The notes beneath the pieces were generated by a model. That model saw only the letters and a list, made by a program, of their open reading frames with translations, searched no databases and was not told the DNA's origin. Shown here piece after piece: positions 1-9,488 of a stretch of 64,000 nucleotides of DNA; position 1 is the first letter of the stretch, and the number at the start of each line of letters is the position of its first letter. This stretch comes from Nitratireductor indicus C115. GTDB taxonomy: Bacteria > Pseudomonadota > Alphaproteobacteria > Rhizobiales > Rhizobiaceae. The position numbers and the translations under genes are program-made. The stretch is from the NCBI RefSeq assembly GCF_000300515.1, contig NZ_AMSI01000018.1, positions 1 through 64,000 of the forward strand. The letters are read 5' to 3'.

Positions 1-250
1 TCAATTTTGCATGCCGGTTCACACGTCGGGGACGATTAAGAGAACCGGAAAAAGCCGTTTGGCAACAGTGATTTGATCGTAGAAGGGTCGTGGCGTGACG
101 GGGCGAATGAAAGACGGAGACGGCTTTGCGAAGCGACCGAGAAAAATGGCGCCAGCGGCGAATCGCGATAGCCTCGCGCTTCGGATCGGTCGCACCGCCG
201 AACTTGAAGTATCACACTAAAGATGACATATAGGGGAGCGGAGCCGGCTC

Positions 251-637
251 GTGAGGATTTACAGAAATGCTTGGTTTGGGCGTTTCGCGCGCAAGGAACG
301 GATTGCCGACGCCGCCCTGCTCGATGCGGTGCGCCGCGCCGAGCGCGGGCAGATCGATGCCGATCTCGGCGGCGGCGTCATCAAGCAGCGCGTCGCGCGA
401 GCGGGCCAGGGACGATCTGGCGGCTACCGCACGATCGTCCTCTACCGGCGCGGTCAACGGTCGTTCTTCGTCTTCGGCTTCGCGAAGAGCGGCCGCGACA
501 ATATCGCGGATGACGAGGAGGAGCAGTTCAGGCGTATGGCGGGGCATGTCCTCGCCCTGTCGGACGCGCATCTGGCGGCTTTGGTCGAGGCAGGACAGTT
601 CGTGGAGATAGAAGGCTATGACGACGAAGAAATATAG
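251..637 (+). CDS. RelE/HigB-type toxin of a type II toxin-antitoxin pair
   Basis: A 128-residue basic protein. The N-terminal ~75 residues (KQRVARAGQGRSGGYRTIV, then FFVFGFAKSGRDNI) match the RelE-like family (Gp49/PF06296 type), whose members are ribosome-dependent mRNA interferases. The C-terminal ~50 residues are acidic and alpha-helical, a common extension in this subgroup. Its 3' end overlaps the downstream helix-turn-helix gene by about 20 bp, and toxin-before-antitoxin order is typical of HigBA-like pairs. Family assignment is by motif; activity is inferred. It lies beside a conjugative-element relic, where such modules commonly stabilise mobile DNA. Confidence 0.75.
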   Translation: MRIYRNAWFGRFARKERIADAALLDAVRRAERGQIDADLGGGVIKQRVARAGQGRSGGYRTIVLYRRGQRSFFVFGFAKSGRDNIADDEEEQFRRMAGHVLALSDAHLAALVEAGQFVEIEGYDDEEI

Positions 638-938
638 GAGCGAGGCGTTCGCGGCGATCCACGAGACGATGGAGGCGCTGCACGAGGTTGGCGCGGTCGA
701 CAAGCAAACCATGCGCGAGTTCGACGAGGCGTGCCTGACGCCGGTGCGTCCGCTGCAACCTATCGAGATTCGCGCCATCCGCAAGCGCGAGCACCTGTCG
801 CAGCCGGTGTTCGCCCGCTACCTCAATGTGAGCAAGAACCTCGTCTCGGATTGGGAGCGCGGGGTCAAGAAGCCGAGCGGCGCCGCGCTGCGGCTGCTGA
901 CGGTCGTGCAGGAAAAGGGCCTCCAGGCCATCGCGTGA
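618..938 (+). CDS. Xre-family antitoxin / HTH regulator
   Basis: A 106-residue protein. Residues ~50-95 form an Xre/Cro helix-turn-helix (IRAIRKREHLSQPVFARYL, then NVSKNLVSDWERGVKKPSG), and the N-terminal half is helical and probably binds the toxin. It overlaps the RelE-like gene by ~20 bp, so the two are translationally coupled. In the family the antitoxin neutralises the toxin by direct binding and represses its own promoter, which here should lie upstream of 251. No operator palindrome was evident there. Confidence 0.75.
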   Translation: MTTKKYRSEAFAAIHETMEALHEVGAVDKQTMREFDEACLTPVRPLQPIEIRAIRKREHLSQPVFARYLNVSKNLVSDWERGVKKPSGAALRLLTVVQEKGLQAIA

Positions 939-960
939 CGCACGAACCCTCCAGCGATCC

Positions 961-1401
961 CTATGCGTCCCCGGCCGGTTGTGTCGGCTCACTGCTTTCC
1001 GCCTCGACGTCGTCGGGGATTTCCTTGAGGAAGCTCTCGCCGGCCTGCACGCGACGGGCGAGCGTGTCGATGAAGCCTTCGTAGCGTTCGCGGCCCTTGG
1101 CCTGGGCGCTTGCATGTGCCTCGGGATCGAGCCAAGGCGTGATCGCGAGCCAGAAGCGGACATAGAGCGCGAGGGTCTCGGCAGTCACGCCGACATTGCG
1201 CTCGAGCCGCAGGAGCTGGCGCGACATGCGGTCAAGGCGGCGTGTAAAGGCAGCCTCGCGCTGGTCGGCGCCATCGGGCGACAGGAAGGAGGCGACCGCC
1301 GCCTCGACGATCGAGGAGCGCGAGACACGCTTGCGAACGGCGAGATCGTCGATCTGCCTGAGCATGGCCGGCGGAAAATATACGTTCATCCTGCTGCGCA
1401 T
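961..1401 (-). CDS. CopG/ribbon-helix-helix regulator of conjugative element
   Basis: A 146-residue protein. The first ~45 residues (MNVYFPPAMLRQIDDLA, then VSRSSIVEAAVASFL) fit a ribbon-helix-helix DNA-binding domain, followed by a helical region and an acidic tail. The start at 1401 has an AGGAAGG ribosome-binding site five bases upstream; an internal Met five codons in is the alternative. It lies 10 bp behind traG on the same strand. In Tn4371-family elements a copG gene sits between traG and trbB; here the trb genes do not follow, and a toxin-antitoxin pair occupies the space instead. Confidence 0.8.
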   Translation of the reverse strand: MRSRMNVYFPPAMLRQIDDLAVRKRVSRSSIVEAAVASFLSPDGADQREAAFTRRLDRMSRQLLRLERNVGVTAETLALYVRFWLAITPWLDPEAHASAQAKGRERYEGFIDTLARRVQAGESFLKEIPDDVEAESSEPTQPAGDA

Positions 1402-1411
1402 CGTAGCCTTC

Positions 1412-3406
1412 CTACAAGTCCATGCTGTCGTTCGGGTTCATCGAGACCTGCCGCGCGACGCCGCGCATCTGGCGGCGCAGCGCCTGGTTCTGGGCCTGCC
1501 GCAGCCGCTCCTCGGCATTGTCCTCTACGATCGTGAACTCGCGCTCGGGCTTGCGATCGTCGGTGTCGTGGACGATCTCGACATGCTGCGGCAACTCGGG
1601 CTCGCGGCGCAGGCCGGCATTGGCGCGGTCCTGTTCGTTCTTCTCGACCTCGGCCAGGAGCGTGGCGTCGGGCTGCTGCGGCTTCAGCGCCGACCAGCCA
1701 TCGGCATTGGAGACAAGCTGCTCGGTCGTGGGGTCTGGCGGGGGGAGCACGCGTTCGGCAAATCGGGCGTCCGCATAATACCGGGCCTTCTTCGCGCGGA
1801 TCGGCGGCGAGCCTGCGACCATCACGATCTCGTCGTCGGGCGGAAGCTGCATGATCTCGCCGGGGGTGAGGAGTTGGCGAGCGGTCTCCGAGCGCGACAC
1901 CATCAGATGCCCGAGCCAGGGCGCGAGCCGATGACCGGCATAGTTCTGCATGGCCTTCAGCTCGGTCGCGGTGCCGAGCGCATCGGACACGCGCTTGGCC
2001 GTGCGCTCGTCGTTCGTGGCGAAGCTGACCCTGACGTGGCAGTTGTCGAGGATCGAATTGTTGTCGCCATACGCCTTGGTGATCTGGTTGAGGCTCTGGG
2101 CGATCAAGAACGATTTGATGCCGTAGCCCGCCATGAAGGCGAGCGCGCTCTCGAAGAAATCCAACCTCCCCAAAGCCGGGAACTCGTCGAGCATCATGAG
2201 CACGCGATGGCGCCGGTCCTTCGCGTTCAGCTCCTCGGTGAGCCTGCGCCCGATTTGGTTGAGCACCAGCCTGATGAGCGGCTTGGTCCGCGAGATGTCG
2301 GAAGGCGGCACGACGAGGTAGAGGCTGGCGGGTTTCTCGCCGGAGATGAAATCCGCGATGCGCCAGTCGCAGCGGCGCGTGACATGCGCGACGACGGGAT
2401 CGCGATAGAGGCCGAGGAAGCTCATGGCGGTGGAGAGCACGCCCGACCGCTCGTTGTCGGATTTGTTGAGCAGCTCGCGCGCGGCGGAAGCGACGACGGG
2501 ATGCGGACCCTTCTCGCCCAGATGCGTCGTGGTCATCATCGCCTTCAGCGTCGTCTCGACCGGGCGGCGCGGATCGGAGAGGAAACCGGCAACGCCGGCG
2601 AGGGTCTTGTCCGGTTCCGCGTAGAGGACGTGCAGGATCGCGCCGACCAGAAGCGAGTGCGAGGTCTTCTCCCAGTGGTTGCGCTTTTCGAGCGAGCCTT
2701 CGGGATCGACCAGGACGTCGGCGACGTTCTGCACATCGCGCACCTCCCACTCGCCTTTCCTCACTTCGAGCAGCGGATTGTAGGCGGCCGAGTTCGCATT
2801 GGTCGGATCGAACAGCAGCGCCCGCCCATATTGTGCCCGGAAGCCTGCGGTCAGCTGCCAGTTCTCGCCCTTGATGTCGTGGATGATGGCAGAGCTAGGC
2901 CAGGTGAGCAGCGAGGGCACGACGAGGCCGACGCCCTTCCCAGATCGCGTGGGCGCGAAGCACAGAACATGCTCCGGGCCATCGTGCCGAAGATAGTCGC
3001 GGTCGAGCTTTCCGAGCACCACGCCATCCGGGCCGAGCAGCCCCGCCGCTTCGATCTCCTTGCGCTCGGCCCACCGCGCCGAGCCGTAGGTGTCGAGATC
3101 GTTCGCCTCGCGGGCACGCATCACCGACATGGTGATGGCGACGGCGATCGACAGGATACCGCCTGAGGCCGCGATGATGCCGCCCTCCCAGAAGATCCGG
3201 GGCGCGTATGCCTCGAACGAGAACCACCACCAGAACAGCGACGGCGGCAGATAGACCGGCCAGCCAGCCAGCTCGAACCAAGGGAGCCCGAGCTGGGGCT
3301 GGAAGCCGAGCCGCCACGCCACCCATTGCGTGCCGCCCCATACGGATGTCAGCACGATCACGAAGACGATGGTGATCTGGCCCCAGAGGATCTTCGTTTG
3401 CGTCAT
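1412..3406 (-). CDS. traG: Conjugal transfer coupling protein TraG (VirD4-like)
   Basis: A 664-residue type IV coupling protein ATPase, which in an intact element links relaxosome DNA to the mating channel. Two membrane segments are visible (~9-30 and ~72-96). Walker A is at 151-158 (APTRSGKG) and Walker B at ~402-409 (VLMMLDEF, followed by PALGRLD), with the TraG/VirD4 QSLNQI motif further on. It looks full length and intact. The gene order relaxase end, traG, copG matches the Tn4371-like ICE backbone, but the relaxase is only a fragment and no trb genes follow, so it probably has no transfer partner locally. Confidence 0.93.
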   Translation of the reverse strand: MTQTKILWGQITIVFVIVLTSVWGGTQWVAWRLGFQPQLGLPWFELAGWPVYLPPSLFWWWFSFEAYAPRIFWEGGIIAASGGILSIAVAITMSVMRAREANDLDTYGSARWAERKEIEAAGLLGPDGVVLGKLDRDYLRHDGPEHVLCFAPTRSGKGVGLVVPSLLTWPSSAIIHDIKGENWQLTAGFRAQYGRALLFDPTNANSAAYNPLLEVRKGEWEVRDVQNVADVLVDPEGSLEKRNHWEKTSHSLLVGAILHVLYAEPDKTLAGVAGFLSDPRRPVETTLKAMMTTTHLGEKGPHPVVASAARELLNKSDNERSGVLSTAMSFLGLYRDPVVAHVTRRCDWRIADFISGEKPASLYLVVPPSDISRTKPLIRLVLNQIGRRLTEELNAKDRRHRVLMMLDEFPALGRLDFFESALAFMAGYGIKSFLIAQSLNQITKAYGDNNSILDNCHVRVSFATNDERTAKRVSDALGTATELKAMQNYAGHRLAPWLGHLMVSRSETARQLLTPGEIMQLPPDDEIVMVAGSPPIRAKKARYYADARFAERVLPPPDPTTEQLVSNADGWSALKPQQPDATLLAEVEKNEQDRANAGLRREPELPQHVEIVHDTDDRKPEREFTIVEDNAEERLRQAQNQALRRQMRGVARQVSMNPNDSMDL

Positions 3407-3422
3407 GGCGAGGTTCCTTTCG

Positions 3423-3719
3423 TCAGATGCCGAGGTCGCGCTTGCGCCCGAGGCTCCAGTCGATACCGCCGCCAGCCCTCGCGACGCCGGAGATGTGCTG
3501 GCCGAGCTTTCTCTCGATCTCGCGCGACCAGGGGACGAGCTGGAAGCCGAGGCCCCCGTCGGGAGTGAGGCCCTCGATCATGGCGAAGCGGCCCGACGAG
3601 AGCGTGAGCTGGCGGCGATAGACGCCGGCGACATGCTCACCGGCCTGGGCGGGAGAGTGCGGCAGGCCGGTCTCGGAGGCGAGCTGTTCGCCTAGAGTAG
3701 ACATAGTTCTCATCATCAC
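3423..3719 (-). pseudogene. C-terminal remnant of DUF3363 relaxase (RlxS-like)
   Basis: A reading frame of 98 residues. From about residue 9 (LASETGLPHSPAQAGEHVAG through to QLVPWSREIERKLG, then GGGIDWSLGRKRDLG) it resembles the extreme C-terminus of the DUF3363 relaxases of Tn4371-type ICEs, which are normally several hundred residues long. The N-terminal relaxase domain with its catalytic Tyr and metal-binding His residues is absent upstream. The homology ends close to 3700, which marks a deletion or recombination junction. It is 16 bp upstream of traG, the normal position of the gene. I regard it as a truncated relic; translation of a short peptide is possible but unlikely to be functional. 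Confidence 0.7.
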
Positions 3720-4043
3720 CTGCCACGGCGCGCCAAATACCGCCGATTACCCTCCACAATACGCTCCAGCCGCCGAAACTACGCCTGTAAAAGGGAAGAG
3801 AGGATAGCCTGTATATCGGAATGCGTAGAAAAGGCGGCGTTTGGCGGTAAAAAAGTTCGAATCGCTTACCGTCGATTAGTCGCCTTGATCCTTCGCAGTA
3901 GCCACTTGTGCGGCTGTGAATGGCAGCTGTGCCCCTGATGTCAGCGACCTAACGAAATTCAATAGGGGAGCGCTAAAGCGCGCATTGATAGCCTGGACTC
4001 GGTCGGGATCTTACCGAGTTTGGGAACATGCACATCGACAGCA
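3720..4043. other. Gene-free junction with imperfect inverted repeat
   Basis: About 320 bp between the relaxase remnant and the transglutaminase gene without a convincing gene. It contains CGCCAAATACCGCC at 3731-3744 and its near reverse complement GGCGGCGTTTGGCG at 3833-3846 (12 of 14 positions). This lies directly beside the point where relaxase homology stops, so it may mark a recombination or element end. Otherwise I see nothing. Confidence 0.4.
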
Positions 4044-4856
4044 TCAGCTTGTTCCTGCGATCTCGTAGGTCCATACCCTAAACCCCTTCAGGACGTGTGG
4101 TCCGAAGGAATTGACGAGCGGTATGTCGGCTGCGTCGCGGCCGCGCGCCACCACGATTCTGCCGATCCGAGGGACGTTGTTGCGCGGATCGAAGGTGTGC
4201 CATTCGCCATCGAGGAACACTTCCATCCAGGCGCTGAAATCCATGGGATCGACAACCGGCACACCAATGTCGCCGAGATGGCCGTTGACATAGCGAGCGG
4301 GGATGTTGAGGCATCGGCAGAACGTGACCGCAAGATGCGCGAAATCGCGACAAACGCCAACGCGCTCATGGAACGCCTCGAACGCCGTCCGCGTAGATCG
4401 AGCCTGCATGTAGTCGAAGCGGATGTGGTTGTGGACGAAATCGCAGATCGCCTGCACCCGGCTCCAACCGGGCGGCATCTTGCCGAACAGGTCCCAAGCG
4501 GTCTGGCTGAGACGGTCGGTTTCGCAGTAGCGGCTGCCCATGAGGTAGACGAGGCAATCGTCCGGCAAGTCCGGCACCGGCAGTTCCCGGGCACCCGGCA
4601 CAATCCCGTCCGGCCTGCCGTCGTCCTCGATCGTGGCATCACCCCACATGGTCAGGTCGCCCGCAGGCGCGACCAGCCGCCGGCATTTGTTGCCGAAGAG
4701 ATCGCGGTAGGTCGATACGTGCACATCGGGTGTGGTGAACGTCGTCTCCGGCACCCGTATGTCAGCCGCGCGATCCTCGTGCACCGACAGCAGACACACC
4801 AGGGCTGTCGGCTGCTGGCAGGTCAGTGTGATCTCATACCCGTAGCGGATCAGCAT
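4044..4856 (-). CDS. Transglutaminase-like cysteine protease family protein
   Basis: A 270-residue protein. The N-terminal ~95 residues resemble the beta-rich N-terminal domain found with bacterial transglutaminase-like proteins; the transglutaminase core follows, with the nucleophile Cys169 in GVCRDFAH and Asp223 in TFDPRNN. The usual catalytic His before AW.E is Ser208 here (DFSAWMEV); from memory this subgroup often has Ser there, so its chemistry may differ from classical transglutaminases. No signal peptide is evident, suggesting a cytoplasmic location. It is the last gene of a tight minus-strand operon, 12 bp behind the DUF1488 gene. The substrate is unknown. Confidence 0.8.
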   Translation of the reverse strand: MLIRYGYEITLTCQQPTALVCLLSVHEDRAADIRVPETTFTTPDVHVSTYRDLFGNKCRRLVAPAGDLTMWGDATIEDDGRPDGIVPGARELPVPDLPDDCLVYLMGSRYCETDRLSQTAWDLFGKMPPGWSRVQAICDFVHNHIRFDYMQARSTRTAFEAFHERVGVCRDFAHLAVTFCRCLNIPARYVNGHLGDIGVPVVDPMDFSAWMEVFLDGEWHTFDPRNNVPRIGRIVVARGRDAADIPLVNSFGPHVLKGFRVWTYEIAGTS

Positions 4857-4868
4857 TGAGTGGTGTCT

Positions 4869-5144
4869 TTACCGGAAATCGGCAGCGGTCAGCGTATAGG
4901 AGGTTTGGCGACGATGCGAGTAGGCCTCGCGGGCGACATCGTGGATCGAACTGCGCGTCGCATCGAAGGTCGAGAGATACATCTCTTCCGACACCTCAGT
5001 GCTGCGCAATTCAGCAGGGGACCTGGCGAGCGCTTCCACTTCGACAAAGAACGGCACTTCGAACATGCCGTCGTGCCCGATAAAGCGAATGGCGTTGCGC
5101 ACTTCGTCGAAGCTGCGGCTGGGGTTCAGGAATTCAAGGGTCAT
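4869..5144 (-). CDS. DUF1488 family protein
   Basis: A 91-residue protein whose beginning (MTLEFLNPSRSFDEVRNAIR) and the later segment FIGHDGMFEVPFFVEVEAL are characteristic of DUF1488, a small soluble alpha/beta family of unknown function in rhizobia and relatives. The end (SYTLTAADF) also fits. Its start codon overlaps the stop of the preceding gene by 4 bp (ATGA type), implying translational coupling in the 6444-to-4044 operon. Function is unknown. Confidence 0.75.
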   Translation of the reverse strand: MTLEFLNPSRSFDEVRNAIRFIGHDGMFEVPFFVEVEALARSPAELRSTEVSEEMYLSTFDATRSSIHDVAREAYSHRRQTSYTLTAADFR

Positions 5145-5470
5145 CGTTGATCTGCCCTTGCCGTTTGCAGCAGCAGTGGTACACGCATAAACCCGTTCAT
5201 GTGCTCCTTGCGTCGCACATCATTCCGACGATTGAGGGAAAGCATCCCGTCGGTTGCGGCCGAGTGGCTAAGGCCGATCATCTCCTGCCCTTCGCGGCTG
5301 GCTGGAACGCCGGTGAAGACATGATAGATGGTCCAGGACCGGTCGGCTTCGATCCGGCGGCCATATTGTTCGTCGCCTGGTGCGCGGGCGGATGCACCGC
5401 CTTCATTGTCCCAGACGCTGATCGCGCGGTCGTGCCGCTCCCGTTCGATTTCATCTATGTATCGGGTCAT
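5141..5470 (-). CDS. Conserved small protein of unknown function
   Basis: A 109-residue hydrophilic protein (MTRYIDEIERERHDRAISVW...) rich in Arg, Asp and Glu, with no membrane segment or recognisable motif. The start is supported by an AGAAAGG element upstream and by 4-bp overlaps at both ends: its start overlaps the stop of the 83-residue gene and its stop overlaps the start of the DUF1488 gene. I do not recognise a family; the coupling suggests a shared complex or process with its neighbours. Confidence 0.6.
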   Translation of the reverse strand: MTRYIDEIERERHDRAISVWDNEGGASARAPGDEQYGRRIEADRSWTIYHVFTGVPASREGQEMIGLSHSAATDGMLSLNRRNDVRRKEHMNGFMRVPLLLQTARADQR

Positions 5471-5718
5471 GATCGTGGCCTTTCTCTAGTGGTCACGTCG
5501 GCATCAATGATGCCGGAAAACAGCGCGTTACCGAATAAGTCGGTGATCGCGATGGCGTCGGGTCGTTGAGGCATGTCGAGCGTCTGTGAAAGCAGGTGCG
5601 CAATCTCAATGGCGTTAGCGAGATCGACGGCTTCCACCGCCTCTCGGCCCACGACGGCATGGGCGTCATCTGTCTCCCGCGTGCGGTAAAACTCGATGAC
5701 AACTTTCATGGCGCCCAT
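5467..5718 (-). CDS. Small protein of unknown function
   Basis: An 83-residue predicted soluble alpha/beta protein (MKVVIEFYRTRETDDAHAVV...), with a possible start three codons later at 5709 that gives the more natural N-terminus. It is not recognised as a named family. It starts 27 bp after the 47-residue gene and overlaps the next gene by 4 bp. The acidic, compact composition resembles small ligand-binding or regulatory proteins, but this is not evidence of function. Confidence 0.55.
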   Translation of the reverse strand: MGAMKVVIEFYRTRETDDAHAVVGREAVEAVDLANAIEIAHLLSQTLDMPQRPDAIAITDLFGNALFSGIIDADVTTRERPRS

Positions 5719-5745
5719 TGCGCTTTCAGCCGGAGCAACACTGCC

Positions 5746-5889
5746 TCAGTGCTTACCTTTGCCTTGAGACGCGTTGGCATTTGCAGCGACCTTGATCTGG
5801 TTGCCGAAGGTGCTTTCAGGCTTTGGCGGAGCCTTCTCCTGCTTCGGCTTTCTGATCTCGCGATTGCTTCGTTTCTGGCCTTTAGCCAT
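5746..5889 (-). CDS. 47-residue Lys/Arg-rich small protein
   Basis: A short reading frame encoding 47 residues, beginning MAKGQKRSNREIRKPKQEK and ending in GKGKH, then TGA. It overlaps the preceding gene's stop by 8 bp, which supports expression. The highly basic N-terminal half followed by a flexible Pro/Ala/Asn-rich tail suggests a nucleic-acid or ribosome-associated peptide, but that is inference. I recall similar MAKGQ.RSNRE peptides in rhizobia without a function. Confidence 0.6.
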   Translation of the reverse strand: MAKGQKRSNREIRKPKQEKAPPKPESTFGNQIKVAANANASQGKGKH

Positions 5890-6184
5890 GTCCGAACGTC
5901 CTTTCGATGAGAGTTGCGCCATTACCGGATTGCGACATGTCGACCGGCTCGAGGCTGTCCTGCGTCGTCACTCGCTCATGGCGTTCGTCGTCGTTGCGGA
6001 TGCGATATTGCAGTGAATCTCCCCGTGCCGGCAGTCTGCCGGTTATGCGGTAGATATCGCCGGGCAAAGCTGGTCTCATGAAACCGCCCTTGAGCCGGAC
6101 AGCCTGTCCGATCGCGAAGAGATGAGCAGGAGCCTCGTGGCGGGCGGGACGGATCGTGCGTCGGATTGGGTTGGTCGATATCAT
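5882..6184 (-). CDS. Small basic protein of unknown function
   Basis: A 100-residue protein with a basic N-terminus (ISTNPIRRTIRPARHEAPAH) followed by a beta-rich stretch (FAIGQAVRLKGGFM, then YRITGRLPARGDSLQYRIR) resembling a small barrel of the SH3/KOW kind. That resemblance is only from hydrophobic pattern and glycines. The start codon overlaps the upstream stop as ATGA. No membrane segments or catalytic motifs. Function unknown. Confidence 0.6.
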   Translation of the reverse strand: MISTNPIRRTIRPARHEAPAHLFAIGQAVRLKGGFMRPALPGDIYRITGRLPARGDSLQYRIRNDDERHERVTTQDSLEPVDMSQSGNGATLIERTFGHG

Positions 6185-6444
6185 GATTGTTGGTGATCCT
6201 TTTCGAGAGCGGCGTCGAGATCGGCGGGATCGATCGACGCCATCTGATGTGTGTGGCCATCAATGCCGATGGCGGGCAGGTGGATGAAGGCGCCGACACG
6301 TCTCCAGGCGAGGCGGGAGGATACCTCCAGCAGTTCCTCATCCTGGTCCACGCGATATTCGCCGGCGGGCTGTGCGGCGTCGAAGCCGGGCAGCATGAAG
6401 GGTGCGGAGAACCGGACGATGGTTTGTGTGGTGCGCGTTGTCAT
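6181..6444 (-). CDS. First gene of the small-protein operon, unknown function
   Basis: An 87-residue protein (MTTRTTQTIVRFSAPFMLPG...). I chose the start at 6444 because GGAGG lies at 6453-6457, eight bases upstream; the frame stays open further upstream but has no comparable site. It contains a predicted beta-rich segment (GEYRVDQDEELLEVSSRLAW, then RRVGAFIHLPA) and ends by overlapping the next gene by 4 bp. Its promoter should lie in 6445-6868, divergent from groESL. Not a family I can name. Confidence 0.65.
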   Translation of the reverse strand: MTTRTTQTIVRFSAPFMLPGFDAAQPAGEYRVDQDEELLEVSSRLAWRRVGAFIHLPAIGIDGHTHQMASIDPADLDAALEKDHQQS

Positions 6445-6868
6445 GGTCGATACCTCCGCAGGAGCACGCAAACGCGCCTCCTGCATCATTCCCGTTCGAA
6501 CCGGAACGAATTTCCGTGCTGCCAGTACATCCGTGGTCAGCGGCGCGTTCATTCCAAGGTTCGAACAGAGCGATATGCGCGCCGGGTCGGCGCTTGATGC
6601 ATTCGCTATCGAGAATTCGGTGGTGAATGGCGGGTCTCTGACACCGCAAAAAGCCAAGTCGGCCAAATCAACGAGTTTTATATATGGGCTGTCCCTACCC
6701 GGTAAGCAAGGAGCGGGTCGATATTATTTTATCTGGAATTGAATAATGTCTCTTCCATAATAATAAATCGCATTGAAAAATCAGAAAATACGTATTGAAA
6801 ACAACAAATATCGCATCGATAGAAGCGACATAAATTTTTCCCAGTTGCGCCTTTTCAAAGAAATACAT
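6445..6868. other. AT-rich divergent intergenic region ahead of groESL
   Basis: About 420 bp between the small-protein operon and the CIRCE element. From ~6670 to 6870 it is markedly AT-rich compared with the GC-rich surroundings, as expected for a divergent promoter region and also for imported DNA. I see no credible gene; a 66-codon frame through it lacks codon bias and runs into groES in the wrong frame. Confidence 0.5.
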
Positions 6869-6895
6869 TTGGCACTCCTATCATTCGAGTGCCAA
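6869..6895 (+). promoter_or_regulatory. CIRCE operator (HrcA-binding inverted repeat)
   Basis: A perfect inverted repeat TTGGCACTC - 9 bases - GAGTGCCAA, differing from the canonical CIRCE arms (TTAGCACTC/GAGTGCTAA) at one symmetrical position per arm. It lies 56 bp upstream of the groES start. HrcA repressor binds CIRCE and releases it under heat stress, so this groESL copy is predicted to be heat-inducible. The symmetric change keeps the palindrome intact. Confidence 0.9.
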
Positions 6896-6950
6896 CGGGG
6901 TTATGTATCTGAGGGGGCCGCCCTATGCGCCGGCCTCAGAAAGAACCCAC

Positions 6951-7268
6951 ATGAAATTCCGGCCTCTCCATGACCGCGTCGTCATTCGACGTGCGGAAGG
7001 CGATCTCAAATCCAAAGGCGGGATCATCATTCCCGACACCGCGAAAGAAAAACCTCAGGAAGGCGAGGTCATCGCCGTCGGCCCAGGTTCCCGCGACGAA
7101 AGCGGCAAGCTGATCCCGCTCGACGTCAAGCCGGGCGATCTCATCCTGTTCAGCAAATGGTCCGGGACCGAGGTCAAGATCGATCACGAAGACCTTCTGA
7201 TCATGAAGGAGAGTGACATCATGGGAATCGTTGAGAAGACCGAAGCTGCGAGCAGGAAAAGTGCCTGA
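6951..7268 (+). CDS. groES: Co-chaperonin GroES
   Basis: A 105-residue protein, [14 protein letters not shown]..., with the mobile loop ([20 protein letters not shown]) and the conserved GEVIAVGPG and [18 protein letters not shown] segments. Usual GroES is ~95-104 residues; this one has a short C-terminal extension ([10 protein letters not shown]). The start at 6951 aligns with the family; a longer frame begins at 6903 but adds no conserved sequence. It caps the GroEL ring during ATP-dependent folding in the cytoplasm. It is followed 51 bp later by groEL and controlled by the CIRCE element. Confidence 0.96.
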   Translation: MKFRPLHDRVVIRRAEGDLKSKGGIIIPDTAKEKPQEGEVIAVGPGSRDESGKLIPLDVKPGDLILFSKWSGTEVKIDHEDLLIMKESDIMGIVEKTEAASRKSA

Positions 7269-8954
<1,686 letters not shown>

Positions 8955-9028
8955 GAGCAGTGCCTGAACCGTTCGGCCGGCACGGTCGGATGAAGCAATC
9001 CTCACCACAATCTGGAAGGAAGACCACC

Positions 9029-9421
9029 ATGGCTACGCAGAGCACAACGAACCCGTCTCTCTCCCGCCGTTGGGAGAACTACCAACCTTCAAAGACCATG
9101 CTGGTCTGGGCATGCATCGCCGCGATCATCGCAACGATCGTCGTCGGATTCGCCTGGGGCGGCTGGGTCACCGGCGGCACATCACAGAAGATGGCCGTGA
9201 CCGCTGGCGACACGGCGCGTGGCGAACTGGCGTCCGCCATATGCGTTGAACGGTTCAACGCAGCGCCGGATGCGGCCGCGAAACTTGCTGAGTTCAAGGC
9301 TATATCCGACAGCTACAAGAAACGGCAGTTCGTCGAAGCCGGTGGCTGGGCAACGATGCCGGGCCAGACGACTGCCGACCGGCTTGGAGTCCAGGGCTGT
9401 GTCACCGGACTTGGCGCATAA
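9029..9421 (+). CDS. Single-pass membrane protein of unknown function, groESL-linked
   Basis: A 130-residue protein starting MATQSTTNPSLSRRWENYQP. I placed the start at 9029 because GGAAGGA is at 9014-9020, eight bases upstream. One membrane helix at ~25-46 (MLVWACIAAIIATIVVGFAW) is followed by a ~80-residue domain containing two Cys (in ASAICVERF and VQGCVTG) that could form a disulfide if periplasmic. It begins 74 bp after groEL on the same strand, so it may share the heat-inducible transcript. I do not recognise a named family. Confidence 0.65.
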   Translation: MATQSTTNPSLSRRWENYQPSKTMLVWACIAAIIATIVVGFAWGGWVTGGTSQKMAVTAGDTARGELASAICVERFNAAPDAAAKLAEFKAISDSYKKRQFVEAGGWATMPGQTTADRLGVQGCVTGLGA

Positions 9422-9488
9422 TACCCCGCTTAAAGCGCTCAGGCAGGCGCCAGGGCGTTTCCACCCGCCCCAGGAAGGAACGTCAGCA

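Noticed and set aside
1196-3166. A 656-codon open frame on the plus strand across the traG region
   Set aside because: It is the complement of traG, whose Walker motifs and family match are clear; long antisense frames are expected in GC-rich coding DNA.
6773-6973. A 66-codon frame upstream of groES
   Set aside because: It passes through the CIRCE operator and into groES out of frame; AT-rich promoter DNA rather than a gene.
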